DNA of 64,000 bases. It comes from Ailurus styani. Lineage: Eukaryota > Chordata > Mammalia > Carnivora > Ailuridae. Numbering within the stretch: position 1 is the first letter of the stretch; every line of letters starts with the position of its first letter. The DNA is taken from contig LNAC01000032.1 in the NCBI GenBank assembly GCA_002007465.1, positions 5,032,287-5,096,286 on the forward strand. The letters run 5' to 3'. Below the pieces are notes generated by a model. It did no database searches. It was not told the origin of the DNA and worked only from the letters and a program-made list of their open reading frames with translations. Below are positions 12,801 to 23,827 of this stretch, piece by piece. A program made the position numbers and the translations under genes.

Positions 12801-13189
12801 GGAGATGTGATGAAGAACTGAAGAGGGAGGGGGAAGAGAGAGGAGAGGGGTCAATGAAGAAAGGGATAAAGAGGATGATCAATTAATCACTTTCTTGAGT
12901 GTTCCGTAGTTTGAGTGTCTTGTCAGGCAAGTCAGATTATGAATTCTCTTGCATCTGAAGATAATTACAAATTCAAAAATACACCTTATTTTTTTTTAAA
13001 GGGCATTATTTATGAGACTAAGTGGCAGGAAAGCACACTTCAGTCTCAGTGGCACTGCAAATTACAACCAGAACCAAGGTACAATCCGCCCACATTTACC
13101 AAAATCACACACACAAAAAAAGTTTGGCGTAACTGGTACCGTTTGCTGAAGGAAGGGAAAAAAAGATTAATCCGGTATTAAAGCACTGC
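9806..13189. other. Long AT-rich non-coding interval
   Basis: No gene recognised. Contains a short CA-rich stretch near 11.27 kb, an imperfect tandem duplication of about 22 bp at 12576-12619 (aaatttgtgtg[t/c]tttaac) and a GA-rich tract at 12780-12870 that produces an antisense proline/serine-rich frame. The rest looks unique, neither clearly repetitive nor coding. Confidence 0.45.
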
Positions 13190-13480
13190 CTTTGAGACTT
13201 TGGTAGGAAAACTTCAAGTATTGGGCGGATCCTGACTGAGACACCTTGATCTTTGGTTCATGACCCTGTCAGAGCCAGACAAGGGCTCCCTGGCTATGAA
13301 TTAAACTGTTTGATTCCTCCGCCCACAGACACACAAAGCCCACACTCTCTCAGCTGTTACAGAAGAGTCTCCGGAATCCTAGGACCGTGTTTGTAAATAG
13401 CGCTGCCATGCGCACCGTACCCACGTGTCAAATGTTGATGTGACCGCGTGTAATCAGAAGGCAAGAAAGCACCAACTAGC
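13190..13480. promoter_or_regulatory. Possible conserved non-coding element upstream of the CpG island
   Basis: This stretch has higher sequence complexity and several CpGs compared with its AT-rich surroundings, an E-box within cccacgtgtca, and no repeat signature. It lies about 9 kb left of the CpG island. Enhancer-like identity is inferred from composition only; conservation could not be tested. Confidence 0.2.
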
Positions 13481-16020
13481 TCTGAAGGAAAAGCTACCTT
13501 TTCTTTGGCCCTAAAAATGAGCATGTGCCTGTCTAGAAACTGTCTCTATGAGTGATTTATCTTCCTTATCTTTTCCTTTCCTTACTCTCTCTCCACCCCC
13601 GCCCCCCCAACAAAAAAAATTAATGGGAGGAAGAACCAGAGAAATGACCAACCCCCATTGCATTCCCTTTCTTCTTTAAGCAGCACCTAACCAGAGTACA
13701 AGATCACAATTAACTGCCTTTTCTAATTAAATTTGGGCCAAGTTTTGAAATCTCAACAATGCATTCTGAATGCACTTTCTACCTCCTCTTATCCCAAGAC
13801 TTTTCCTTGATCTTTGCTCACTTGCTTCAGTGTGAACTGAAATATTATGAGAGGTAGGATTACACAACTACTATACAGAGACACTCTAAGTAGGCAAATG
13901 GTTTGCAAAGTGACAACTGACATCCAAATAAAATTACAACATGACTCTTCCAGCAAAAAGTATCCAATGGGTATGTTTATTACCCAATGGGTATGGGAAA
14001 TGCAATTTAGTATTTTACCTGTTTTCTTATTTTAACTTTCACCCTCATCTACATTCACTAAATCTTTTACGATGGGTTTGTGAACACGAGACAACTACAC
14101 CATTTCTTAAAGGGGTTGAACTCTTTCTTACAATATTCAAAAAAAATGTCAATATCATTTTTTTACACCTAAATATGGAAAGTTTCCCATAACCTTCAGC
14201 TTTATTTCAAGCATGATTTATTATAACAATGCAAAAAAACCCAAAAAACCCTGAAACAAAACTGTCAATAGTAAATTAAACTAGTGATTTGAAAAATACT
14301 CTAATTTCAACAAATTCTCAAGCATTTTTTAAAGCATTTTAAAATGCTACATTCTATATCTCCTACATACCTGGTAAAATTTTTTTAATTATATATTAAA
14401 ATTAGTTGATATCTATAAAATTTCCTACTTGAAATAAGAATCACATTTGAGAGCAGACAAGTTTCAAAATATTGAAAATTTAGTTCCCAAAGTCAATAAC
14501 CAAATGTCCTTACCAATTTTGATTTTCAGCAGAAACACCTAATTCAGTTCTAGGTATTAAAAAGGTAAGCCATTAGCAAAATGTCTACCAGCTTTGCTTC
14601 CTGCCAGTATGTTTTTCTCCAAGATATGATATAGTAGACATTCCAAAAATAAGTACAACTTTGTCTTACTTACAACTAAATATGTTATAACTTCATAAGA
14701 GGAAAAAAACCCCAACCATTTGGGTGGCTATATTGGAATAAAGCTAGATTAAATCTAGAGTACAAAGTTTAAAATAAATGCTTTCCTGCTAAAATGTACC
14801 TGCTTCTCTTTTTACTGAAACAAACAATTTATGTGGTTATTTTGATGTTGGAATATTTGTTCTTCCTTCATGTTTGAAAAGTATCCATATAAGGTATTTT
14901 TCCTTTTACCAGTTCTCTTTGGTACATTAAAATATAAATGTAAGTGAATTAATATTTCAATAACTGGACTCCTTTTTTAAGATGCTTATTCTAATTTTAT
15001 GAATGATCAGACACTTTATTTGCAGAAGTGATTTCTTATTCTGTTATGATGTATGCAGTAAAACAAACAAAAAGCTAATAATCTTCCAAAGTAATTAGAG
15101 GGTGGTGTATAAAAGTAATCCTTTTAATGCAAAAATCATGAGAGGTTATAAAAGAGCTGAGAGAACTTTATAGCCAATGGCAAATATGAAAATTCTGTAA
15201 CTTCAAAGTAAGAGACTTCAAACAAAAAATGGAAAAAGTGCTGAAAGAACAAACAGATTAAAAAATAAATTAATAGGAACAAGATGGTATGTTAGGGATG
15301 GAATCTGGGTGTGGTGTCATTGTATTATTTTCAGATTCTGGCACTTTACTTTAGAAGGAGCACAACTAATAATTAAGGTATTTTTTAATGGTTGCCCTTG
15401 TTTCTTAATGTAGACAGGGAAGAAAAACAGGAGGGATAACTCAGAGATAGATCATGTTATATCCTCTGGGTTTCACTATCATTTAAGCCTTTTTTCTTTT
15501 ACATTGGAAGGCAAAAAATATACCAATTTGAGGAGAAATACTATAATAAAAACTCATCTTGAGTTTTGGATGAAGAGTTTTCATTAAAGGTTAATCTGGA
15601 CATAGAAACTAGTTAAATACTCTATCAAGAAAACAAGCAACTTGAAAAGGCAGGTTTTGGCAATGGCTAATGAGATATGACAATAGTAATTAAAATTATC
15701 ATTACTTTGCAGCATTCATGGAACAAATGGAAACAAATCTCAAAATTATAAAAGTAGCAAATGAAAAATGTCAATACTGTGTATGGCATGGCATGCCTTA
15801 ATGGGAGATCTGCTATGTTTATGCCTTACCATACACAATTCTGTTCCCAGAGGACAGCAGTCCATCAGCAAAAATTCACAGCTCTATGTTTTACTTCTGA
15901 ATATAGGGCATCTTCCATAGAAATCATTTATAAAAAGCAAGGCTAAAAATATAAACAAAATATCTCATCTCTTTTATTTTTAATTAACTTGAAAAAATTT
16001 AAGATTTTGGGAAGTATATT
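13481..16020. other. AT-rich non-coding interval
   Basis: No exon or identifiable mobile element. A small direct duplication of acccaatgggtatg-like sequence sits near 13966-13995. Open frames of about 60-83 codons here show no recognisable domain. Confidence 0.5.
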
Positions 16021-16036
16021 TAAAAAGCAAAGATGG

Positions 16037-16220
16037 GGGGCACCTGGGTGGCTCAGTCCTTAAGCATCTGCGTTCGGGTCAGGTCATGATCCCAGGGTCC
16101 TGGGATCGAGCCCTGCATTGGGTTCCCTGCTTCTCCCTCTTTCACTCCCCCTGCTTGTGTTCCCTTTCTTGCTGTATCTCTCTCTGTCAAATAAATAAAT
16201 AAAATTCTTAAAAAAGTAAA
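16037..16220 (+). mobile_element. CAN-SINE with 16-bp target-site duplication
   Basis: Head ggcacctgggtggctcag, body with 'gtcatgatcccagggtcctg', shortened 3' part and tail caaataaataaataaaattctt. The duplication taaaaagcaaagatgg is exact at 16021-16036 and 16221-16236. It belongs to a different subfamily from the copy at 6895 (cttaagcatctgcgttcggg). Confidence 0.95.
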
Positions 16221-16236
16221 TAAAAAGCAAAGATGG

Positions 16237-17029
16237 ATGGAATAGCACACTGAAACCCAGTAAACAACTTTTGAATATTATGGAGATACCATGAAAACCT
16301 ATTATCAACTGAAGTAGTTCACAAAGTATTAAGAGAAACAAGAGAGGTTAAAAACAAGGAAGCTATTCATTTCTCCTATACGGAGGACCAGACCTATATT
16401 CTACCTTACTGCTTTCTACAACAATCGCTCTATCAGCTTGGTTAGATAAAGATTCTAATGCGGGTGTCTAACTTGTACCTGTTGCAAATGCATGACAAAC
16501 CTACAGGTAAGTGCTATAATCATACTCTTAAAAACTAGAATTTTGGGCCACTTCTATATTTTTTCCTTGAAAAAATAAAGATTACAACAATTATATGAAG
16601 CCAAGGCATTTCCTTATTGAGTACAATAACATGTATACATTATTATAGCTGAATGGTTGCAGATCATTGAATCTCCCCCCTCCAGTTATAGTGGTAGTTC
16701 CAAACTATGGAATCCAATTGGCAGCAATTCAACATTCTCATCAGAATAAAGAGGGAGAGAAGCATTGCTCAACAAGAAGAATGTCTGGTATCTAGAATTA
16801 CATTAAGTTAGAAGTTCAAATAAAACCAACCCTAAGTAATTCACCCTGTGTGTCCAAAACTAAAAATCCTAATTTCATAGGGACAAATCATAAAAAACTC
16901 ACTGGTGCCATGTTTCTAGAAAGGTATGCATAGCTCCATACAATTCAATTCAAAAGGTACCCTACATTTCTTTGCATGAGACATGAATTACTTTCTGAAT
17001 GCCAAATACCTTGTCAGTTGTATTCACTT
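16237..17029. other. Unannotated interval
   Basis: AT-rich and non-coding. No element recognised. Confidence 0.5.
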
Positions 17030-17760
17030 TTTATAATTTTATTTAGAATATAATTCACATATAATAAAAAAATTCACCATCTTAAAGTACACAATTAAGT
17101 ACTTTTTTAGAGCTGTGTAAACATTATTATCTAACTATAGGACTTTTTTTTTTTTTTTTTTGCCCCAGGGGTACAGGTCTGTGAATCATCAGGCTTCCAC
17201 CTTTCACAGCACTCATCATAGCACAAACCCTCCCCAATGTCTAAAACCCAGTCACCCTATCCCTACCCTCCAACCCCCCAGTAACCCTCAGTTTGTTTTG
17301 TGAGATTGAGTCTCTCATAGATTGTCTCTTTCCCAATCCCATCTAGTTTCATTTTAACTACAGAACATTTTTAGGCTCCAGAAGAAGCCCCGTATCTATT
17401 AACAATCAGTCCCCTTTCTTCTCCCCCACCCCCCACCAGCCTCCAGCAATAAGTAATCTACTCTCTGCCTCTTTAGATTTGCCTATTCTGGAGATTTCAT
17501 GTAAGTGAAATCATATCATATGTGACCTTTTGTTATTTACTTCTTTTCAAGTTCATCTATGATGCAGCATGGATCAGCCCTTCATTCCTTTTTGTTGCTG
17601 AATAATATTCCATTGTATGGATATACCACAGTTCATACATTTATGAGTTGATGAACATTGGGACTGTTCCAATTTTGGACAACTATGAATAATGCTGCTA
17701 TGAATATTTGTGTACCAGTTCATACGTAGACAATTGTGTGCATTTTAAGTCTCCTCTGAG
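17030..17760 (-). mobile_element. Old L1M 3'-end remnant, antisense, split by a younger L1
   Basis: The plus strand reads the complement of an L1M 3' region: 'gaatataattcacatataat', 'ttcaccatcttaaagtacac', 'gatttgcctattctggagat', 'gaataatattccattgtatg' and 'gaataatgctgctatgaata'. It is interrupted at 17144-17354 by a separate L1 3' end; the two halves rejoin at the duplicated target. Confidence 0.75.
17144..17354 (-). mobile_element. Carnivore L1 3' end, 5'-truncated, nested in the old L1M
   Basis: Begins with a T-run (complement of the poly(A) tail) followed by 'aggggtacaggtctgtgaat', 'cagcactcatcatagcacaa' and 'ccctcagtttgttttgtgag', typical of the carnivore L1 3' UTR in antisense. The target-site duplication is taactataggac at 17132-17143 versus taactacagaac at 17355-17366 (two mismatches), which fixes both ends. 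Confidence 0.8.
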
Positions 17761-17811
17761 GACTTTCCCTACATAGCCTACATTACAGCTTTATTTTTTT
17801 ATTCATGAGGC

Positions 17812-18030
17812 AGAATAGCACAGTGGTTAAAGGGCTGGGATCTAGAGACAGACTGCCTAATTCAAATCTTAGCTAAGCCATGTACTGGCGGTATGAATTT
17901 GGTTATTCAACCTCATTTTGATTCAGTTAGCTCACCTTAGATGAGGATAGTAATACCTATCTCTAGAGTCAAGAAGAGAATTAAATAAGTTACGATGTAG
18001 TAAGTTATTAAAACAGCTTAAAATATTTTG
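17812..18030 (+). repeat. MIR SINE, near full length, sense
   Basis: Shows 'agcacagtggttaaagggct', 'agacagactgcctaattcaa' and 'ggatagtaatacctatctct', all in MIR order. Diverged, as expected for the family. Confidence 0.75.
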
Positions 18031-18599
18031 AACGCAAAGGTCATTTATGCAAGAACACCTTTAAGTAAACAAAATCCTATATTCTGATGCACAATCATAC
18101 GACTGATGAAATAGAATGGAGTTAAACTTTGCTGCTTTCAGAAAAAAAGATTTAAAGATATCTGATAAGGTGATAAAACGGTATGGACCTAAATATACAA
18201 CTCACAAATGTACAAGTCAAACTGGTGGTGTCCAAGTAAGACCGGTAGACTATATCCACGTCAGGATCCTGGCTGTGATGTTATAGTTTTACCAAAAGTT
18301 ACCAGTGGAAGAAATTGGGCAAAAGATACATGCCCAATTATTATTTCATACACCTACATCTGAATCTATAAATATCTTAAAAGAAATTTCAATTAAAAAT
18401 ATGTGATCTCTGTGTAAATTTACTAAAGATCCTTAAGCTGTATGTTTATAATAGATGGCTTTTGCCTGTAGAAGTTACATTTAAGGAAAAACCATCATCA
18501 TTACTACCATCATCACCATTACCACTGAGAATATATTATGTATTTTCTAATTTAATGACATAAGTTTTGTTTCAGTTCTAGGTCATTCACTATTTTTTC
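18031..18599. other. Unannotated interval
   Basis: AT-rich, non-coding, no recognised element. A short CATCA/CATTACCA-rich patch lies near 18494-18525. Confidence 0.5.
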
Positions 18600-18935
18600 T
18601 CAGCTTTTGAAACATAACTGACATATAACATTATGTAAGTTTAACATGTACAACATAATTATTTGATATATCTATATATTGGGAAGTGAGTACCACAATA
18701 AGGTTACTTACATCCATCAATCACTTCACATACAAAGTTTGCATGTGTGTGTCGTGAGAACTTTGAAGATACACCCTTTTAGCAACTTTCAAATATACAG
18801 TACAGTATTGTTAATGACAGTCACTGTGCTACACATTACGTTCCAGAACTTACTCATCTTATAGCTGGAAGCTGGTGCTCCCTTCATTACGTGTTGACTA
18901 AGTAGAACACCACTAAGTTCTACTATGGAATAAAT
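18600..18935 (-). mobile_element. Old L1M 3'-end fragment, antisense
   Basis: Phrases 'cataactgacatataacatt', 'gtttaacatgtacaacataa', 'gagtaccacaataaggttac' and 'tagctggaagctggtgctcc' match the antisense of an L1M 3' region. No reading frame is preserved. Confidence 0.65.
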
Positions 18936-19469
18936 AGATGTAGAAATCAGTGCCTCTCTTCCAAGAGACATAAATTTAATTTAAAAGAAATATTTATAGT
19001 ATTTTTAGTGAACCAACCAGTTCATTTTATATACCAACCTGTCATCCAAAAACACTTCATCCTAATTTATTCATCTCTTAATTTTAATTCTCAGATTATT
19101 TGGAGCTTGGTTTCAAGTCAGTTTGAGTAACAACCCTGATAAATATAAAATATTGAGTTCCAAATTCTTAAAACTTCAGGTAGGTTGACATTATCACTGA
19201 GTTTGTTTTTACACAAAACATTGAAAATTCACCTACTATCTACTTCTACTACTTGAATCCTGGCACATTTAACTGCATTTCATGACAAGTGGAGAAAGCA
19301 TAAATCAAAGCTGATAGAATTTACTATTTTGGAAGGGGCAACCAAAATCTATTTTATTGGGAAAAGATTATATATCTATCTTAAATCAGGGATTTTCTGC
19401 AATGTACAATCTAGGATCAGAATAATGCTGGAAATAGCAGATACTTAAGACTATTTTTGGCTTGCAGTC

Positions 19470-20770
19470 ACAATGATTCAAGGGCTCTCACTTTCCCCTC
19501 TTCTCTTGTGGAACTCTTCTTTCCCACTGTATACCAAAGTACATATATTTCGTATAATACACCAAGGTATACAGATGTACTATATAACCTCCTTAAATAA
19601 TGTCACAGTACTCCCTGAGTTTTGGCAGTGCATCAAAATAGAAATTGGAGATCTAGACCAAGTAAATATTGTATATTTGGCAAAATCATTTGTGGTTGTG
19701 TTCTTCAGCACAATTTCCAAGATAACCACCAGCTCTACTTGGCAAACTGACTCTCCCACAGTTAAGGCTCCAATTGTAAAGTTGGCTTGTAAAATATTTT
19801 CCTGCTACTGGCTTTGGTGCCATTACTACGCTTAGGAACTAGTGTGCAATGGTGGCATAATAGTTGAGGAAAATGTTATTTTGATGAACCAACAGTGACA
19901 GCTGCTCCAAAGTTTTAACTTGTCTACATGCTTGTTCATAAAACAAAGAAGGCTCCTGCCAGTAATGTGAGATGGCTAGGTAAGACTATTAAATTCCATT
20001 AAGCAACAACAACTACACTCATTGAAGAAGGAATTAAAGCATAAAAATACAGGTCTAATCTTTCTACGTATTAGATATTCTAACATGTCAAACATCCATA
20101 GCTTCTGATGACATTTCATTTAAAGATAATTTTGAAGAATTCGTAAGAATTTACCAACTTGGATCTGGAACATAATGGAAAAGAGGGTTTCTGCCAGGTG
20201 TGTCTGTGAATTATAAGAAAGGTTTCCTACTGAGATCAGCAAATCAGGAAATACATTTCAATAGTGACATTGGGTTACAGCACTGAGTGTGGGTGGAGCC
20301 TTGGAGGAACTGATAGAGAAATTATAACTTCAGCAAGTGAAACCAAAACATTAACCCCCCAGTTTTTGTTACCTAATACAAGTCCAGCGCCCAAACAGGA
20401 CTTTGGAAGTCTCTCACAATAACTCCTTGGCAGGTGCATTTCACTTGTTCTGGAAGTGATGTTGACCTGCCAATGTCTACCTTCATGCACCACTGCATCA
20501 AAATCATACCAATCCCCTTGACTTCTTGCATGGACCAGAATAATGTCAGCTATAATTAAAGCCACAGTTGGTAAATCTGTGAATTTAAACAAAACAAGGG
20601 ACTCTCTTCATTCCAAGTTAACTTCTCATTAACCATTAGTTCAGTATTGCAGTTTAAGAAAAAGATCTATTTTGTTATTGTCACTTCCATAAAATCCAAC
20701 TGCTCAAGATAGTTCTATCCCATGAAATTCTGAGAACATCTGGGTGGTACTATAAGACATGTAATAAATG
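19470..20770 (-). pseudogene. Possible degenerate retrocopy: blocks of broken reading frame, parent unknown
   Basis: On the minus strand, consecutive protein-like blocks occur in different frames and are separated by stops and frame changes. One block spans about 105 codons (20592-20275) and includes LPTVALIIADIILVHARS and GDWYDFDAVVHEG. A shifted block includes PEQVKCTCQGVIVRDFQSP, and one near 19.9 kb includes EQLSLLVHQNNIFLNYY. No 3' poly(A) tract or target-site duplication was seen, and I cannot name a parent gene. Chance open frames in AT-rich DNA remain a real alternative. Confidence 0.25.
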
Positions 20771-22225
20771 AAGAATGGACCTTATGTCTGTTATAGTCAA
20801 CTATTCAATTAATTCAAGTAATTTCTCTTTTATAATAAAGGATAAAGTGGTACTTATATTGAAATCGGTGAATAATGTGCATCTCCTCCTTATAATCACT
20901 TAAGCCCCTCATACAATATTAACAGCTATTTTCAGCATGCAAATAGGATACATAAAGTAACAAGAGAGTCTAAATTTGATAGGAAAGAACAAATCATCAT
21001 GGTCACAATAAATATTATTAACCCATTCTTATTTACCAATATGAATGGAAAATACTACATCTATGATTAGTTTAATAACTTGAAGAAAGCATAAACCACA
21101 TTTGAAAAGTCCCCAAAAAGCAATTAAATATTAGTCTGCTGGCAAAAGGAACTGTTTATTTTTAACTTTGAATTACTACAATAATTAATCATAGTTTTCT
21201 CAACGAATAGTAAGCATTTATGCTAAACTCCTAAGTATATTCCTTATTATTTTAGTACAAATAAGAACTAACCAAATGAGCTGTTTCTATTCCAGAGATC
21301 AGTAATACTACTCCCTTGTAATCATGTGAAATAACCGTCAGTATCAATGATTAAACTTAACTGCTTTTTCAGAGATCAAAATAGAAAGAGTTACAAAGTG
21401 AACTACTGAGGACAAATGGTTTTGGAAATCCGACTTATGGAGTAATGTCCATTACTGTGCTCTTTCTTCTATCCATCTTTTAATCATAAACATGCCTTCT
21501 AAACTTAAGTTTGACTTTCCAGTCTTTCCCTAACACTTCTCTGCCTAATAACATTAAAAAAAAAAAACAAATCAATATTGTGTTGAAATTTATATTCTAC
21601 CTCAAACCTATTATGAAACATGCATGCAAACATTTAAAAGAATATAATTCTCCTCCAGCATTTCAACTTTCCATTAAAATGCAAATATAATGATTCCATT
21701 AACCAGGCAACAATACCCACAGTCTTAAACGAAAGCAAAGCAAACCAGTATCTTTTCTCTTTACATCCCAACTTCCCCTAATGAACAATCTTCTTCTTAC
21801 ATTGGATCATTTGTTGATGAATATTTTTTATTTGGATTTGCCATTATGATTCCTTATTGGAGAGATGAAAGCACATTATGAGACTTTAGATTTTAAATTC
21901 GTGGATGTATCTTACTTCCTACACAGGAAAAATTAAAAAATAATTTTAAAAACATTTCAGTAAATTTTAAGCAAACAACTGGAAAATAACCCTTCTTTCC
22001 TCTTTCTTAAACACTAGATGAAGGAGGGGGAAAATCACTCAATGCAATTAAAAGTATGTCATGAAGGCAAAAGCCAGTAAATAACACTTATATTTCATAT
22101 TCGACCTTCCCAGGAGTCTACCAGGCCACACTTTATTTTGTCATAGGTAGAAAACTCTCCATAGAAACTCTGTTAGCTTAATAACACTAGACAAGCAGCC
22201 CCAGCGAAAAGATTCGGCAAGACAG
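20771..22225. other. AT-rich non-coding interval left of the CpG island
   Basis: No gene or repeat family recognised. It could be intron or 5' flank of the CpG-island gene, depending on that gene's direction. Confidence 0.5.
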
Positions 22226-22261
22226 GAGAGGCGGAGAGGGAGAGGGAGAGAGGAGAGGGGA

Positions 22262-22306
<45 letters not shown>

Positions 22307-22307
22307 G
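22226..22307. repeat. (GA)n / GGGAGA purine microsatellite at a gap edge
   Basis: Mixed GGAGAG then pure GA dinucleotides run directly into the N block, so the true length is unknown. Translation on the minus strand gives an artefactual Leu-Ser repeat. Confidence 0.95.
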
Positions 22308-22568
22308 NNNNNNNNNNNNNNNNNNNNNNNNNNNNNNNNNNNNNNNNNNNNNNNNNNNNNNNNNNNNNNNNNNNNNNNNNNNNNNNNNNNNNNNNNNNNN
22401 NNNNNNNNNNNNNNNNNNNNNNNNNNNNNNNNNNNNNNNNNNNNNNNNNNNNNNNNNNNNNNNNNNNNNNNNNNNNNNNNNNNNNNNNNNNNNNNNNNNN
22501 NNNNNNNNNNNNNNNNNNNNNNNNNNNNNNNNNNNNNNNNNNNNNNNNNNNNNNNNNNNNNNNNNNNN
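22308..22568. other. Assembly gap (261 N)
   Basis: A run of N between a (GA)n tract and GC-rich sequence. Frames crossing it are meaningless. Confidence 0.99.
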
Positions 22569-22610
22569 CCGCCCCCTCCCCCGGCCTGCGCCTGCCTTTG
22601 TGTCTGCCTG

Positions 22611-22620
22611 TCACTTACCG
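22611..22620 (-). promoter_or_regulatory. Candidate splice donor, minus strand
   Basis: The reverse complement reads CCCCG|GTAAGTGA, a near-consensus 5' splice site with the exon ending at 22619. It would end a first exon transcribed leftward from the CpG island, and the intron would enter the gap at 22568. Splicing itself is not shown by the sequence. Confidence 0.4.
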
Positions 22621-23174
22621 GGGAACCAAACGAAGCTGATTCGGGAGAAGCACAAAGCCAGGACACAGACGTGCCCACAGATTCTCTTACACCCACTCCC
22701 CAGACTGGAAGGCACAGCCCCTCGCAGAGCTGATGTACCTTGAGAAAAGTGGGATCTGGTCTTGTTTGGGGGACCAGAGAAACTATTCTCTCTCACTCAG
22801 CACCACTAGCAAAACGCGCGGACTCAGGAAAAAAGAAAAGCCCACTTAGTGTACTACAGTTCCACTCCCCGTGACATTCGCTTAGTTCGCCCCCCCAAAA
22901 GCGGACACCGGGGTGGCAAGGGGCGGACGCGAACGCAAACCCAGACCCAGACCCTGCAACAGATAAAAGGGTCGAAAAACACTCCGTCAGAGTTCTTTCC
23001 GGGGTGGGTTAGGTTAAACCGGAGACTGGCCTGACTTACACGAAGGAAAGGGGGGCTCGGGGAGGCTTCAAGGGAAAAGTAGTGCCCCCCAAAGCTGAAC
23101 TATTTGAGAAAGGAGAGCAAAGAAAAATCACTTTCCTGAGGATAAAAGGCCGGGAAACCGGCTGGTCCAAGTCA

Positions 23175-23187
23175 CAAAGGTAAGTTT
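23175..23187 (+). promoter_or_regulatory. Candidate splice donor, plus strand
   Basis: CACAAAG|GTAAGTTT, with the exon ending at 23179, is close to the AG|GTAAGT consensus. A second, weaker GTAAGA lies 12 bases downstream. It could end a rightward first exon or a promoter-associated non-coding transcript. Confidence 0.3.
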
Positions 23188-23507
23188 TCTGGGTAAGAAG
23201 GAGAGAAGCATTAGCAGGAGAGAGGAGGGAACACAGAACTACAGGTTTAAAGGGGGGGGGGAATTAAAACTATATTTGTCAGCCATGTTGAAGAGGCTCC
23301 AGTAATTTGTGAAGCTTCCCTCTTCCCTCTTGGTATTTGTGGGTGACACTGTAGGGTTTGCTCCCCAGTCCCTGGAAGCCCGAGAGAAAGCAAGGGGGAG
23401 AGGAAAGGGAGAGTTTCGCGGCATAAGAGAAGCGCTCTGACCTCGTTCTCGTCCCTCAGCCTTGCAGCAATCCAGCAGTTGCAGTCGGGTCTCCTTTCTA
23501 ACAAATC

Positions 23508-23527
23508 CTAAAGGGCAGCCATCTTGC
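23508..23527 (-). promoter_or_regulatory. YY1/TISU-like element with a 4-codon mini-ORF
   Basis: The minus strand reads GCAAGATGGCTGCC. This matches the YY1 core AAGATGGC and differs by one base from the TISU consensus SAASATGGCGGC. The ATG at 23522-23520 opens a frame that ends at TAG (23510-23508) after Met-Ala-Ala-Leu. Such elements usually lie just downstream of a transcription start, favouring a leftward start near 23.53-23.56 kb. Confidence 0.45.
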
Positions 23528-23586
23528 TTCCTTCTGCTTCTCTACGAAAGCAGCCTAGCCTCCGCATCAATATTCATAAGGCAGTT

Positions 23587-23593
23587 TGACGTC
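23587..23593. promoter_or_regulatory. CRE-like half-palindrome TGACGTC
   Basis: TGACGTC lies within gtttgacgtctg at the left edge of the densest CpG region, about 65 bp from the YY1-like site. It is a near-consensus CREB/ATF site by sequence only. Confidence 0.35.
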
Positions 23594-23654
23594 TGTTCTC
23601 ATCACTCGGCGGGGCCGGCGTCTCGGGGCGGCCTCGCCGAGGGGGCGGACGTGA

Positions 23655-23666
23655 CTCGCATGCGAG
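23655..23666. promoter_or_regulatory. NRF1-like 12-bp palindrome
   Basis: CTCGCATGCGAG is a perfect palindrome with the CGCATGCG core of NRF1 sites. NRF1 motifs are common in CpG-island promoters. Occupancy is inferred. Confidence 0.4.
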
Positions 23667-23742
23667 CCGGGCCNGCGCGGCGCTCGCGAGGAGGCGGCGG
23701 CGGCCGCCCGAGCTCTCGCTGCAGCCGCTGCTGCCGCCGGCT

Positions 23743-23827
23743 CTCCTCCTCCTCCGCCCGGCCTCCTCCTCCTCCGCCCGGCTCGCCGCCTCCTCCACGG
23801 GCCTCCGCCGCCGCCGCCGCCGCCGCC
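23743..23827 (+). repeat. CTCCTC-type tandem unit and (CCG)7 tract
   Basis: A unit of about 19 bp (cctcctcctcctccgcccgg) occurs twice at about 23745-23781. It is followed at 23805-23827 by seven uninterrupted CCG triplets. If transcribed this lies in a 5' UTR. Length variation between individuals is likely. Confidence 0.85.

Noticed and set aside
22141..22696. Long minus-strand frames of 157 and 169 codons across 22.1-22.7 kb
   Set aside because: They owe their length to untranslated N and to the (GA)n tract read as Leu-Ser repeats. No real coding evidence.
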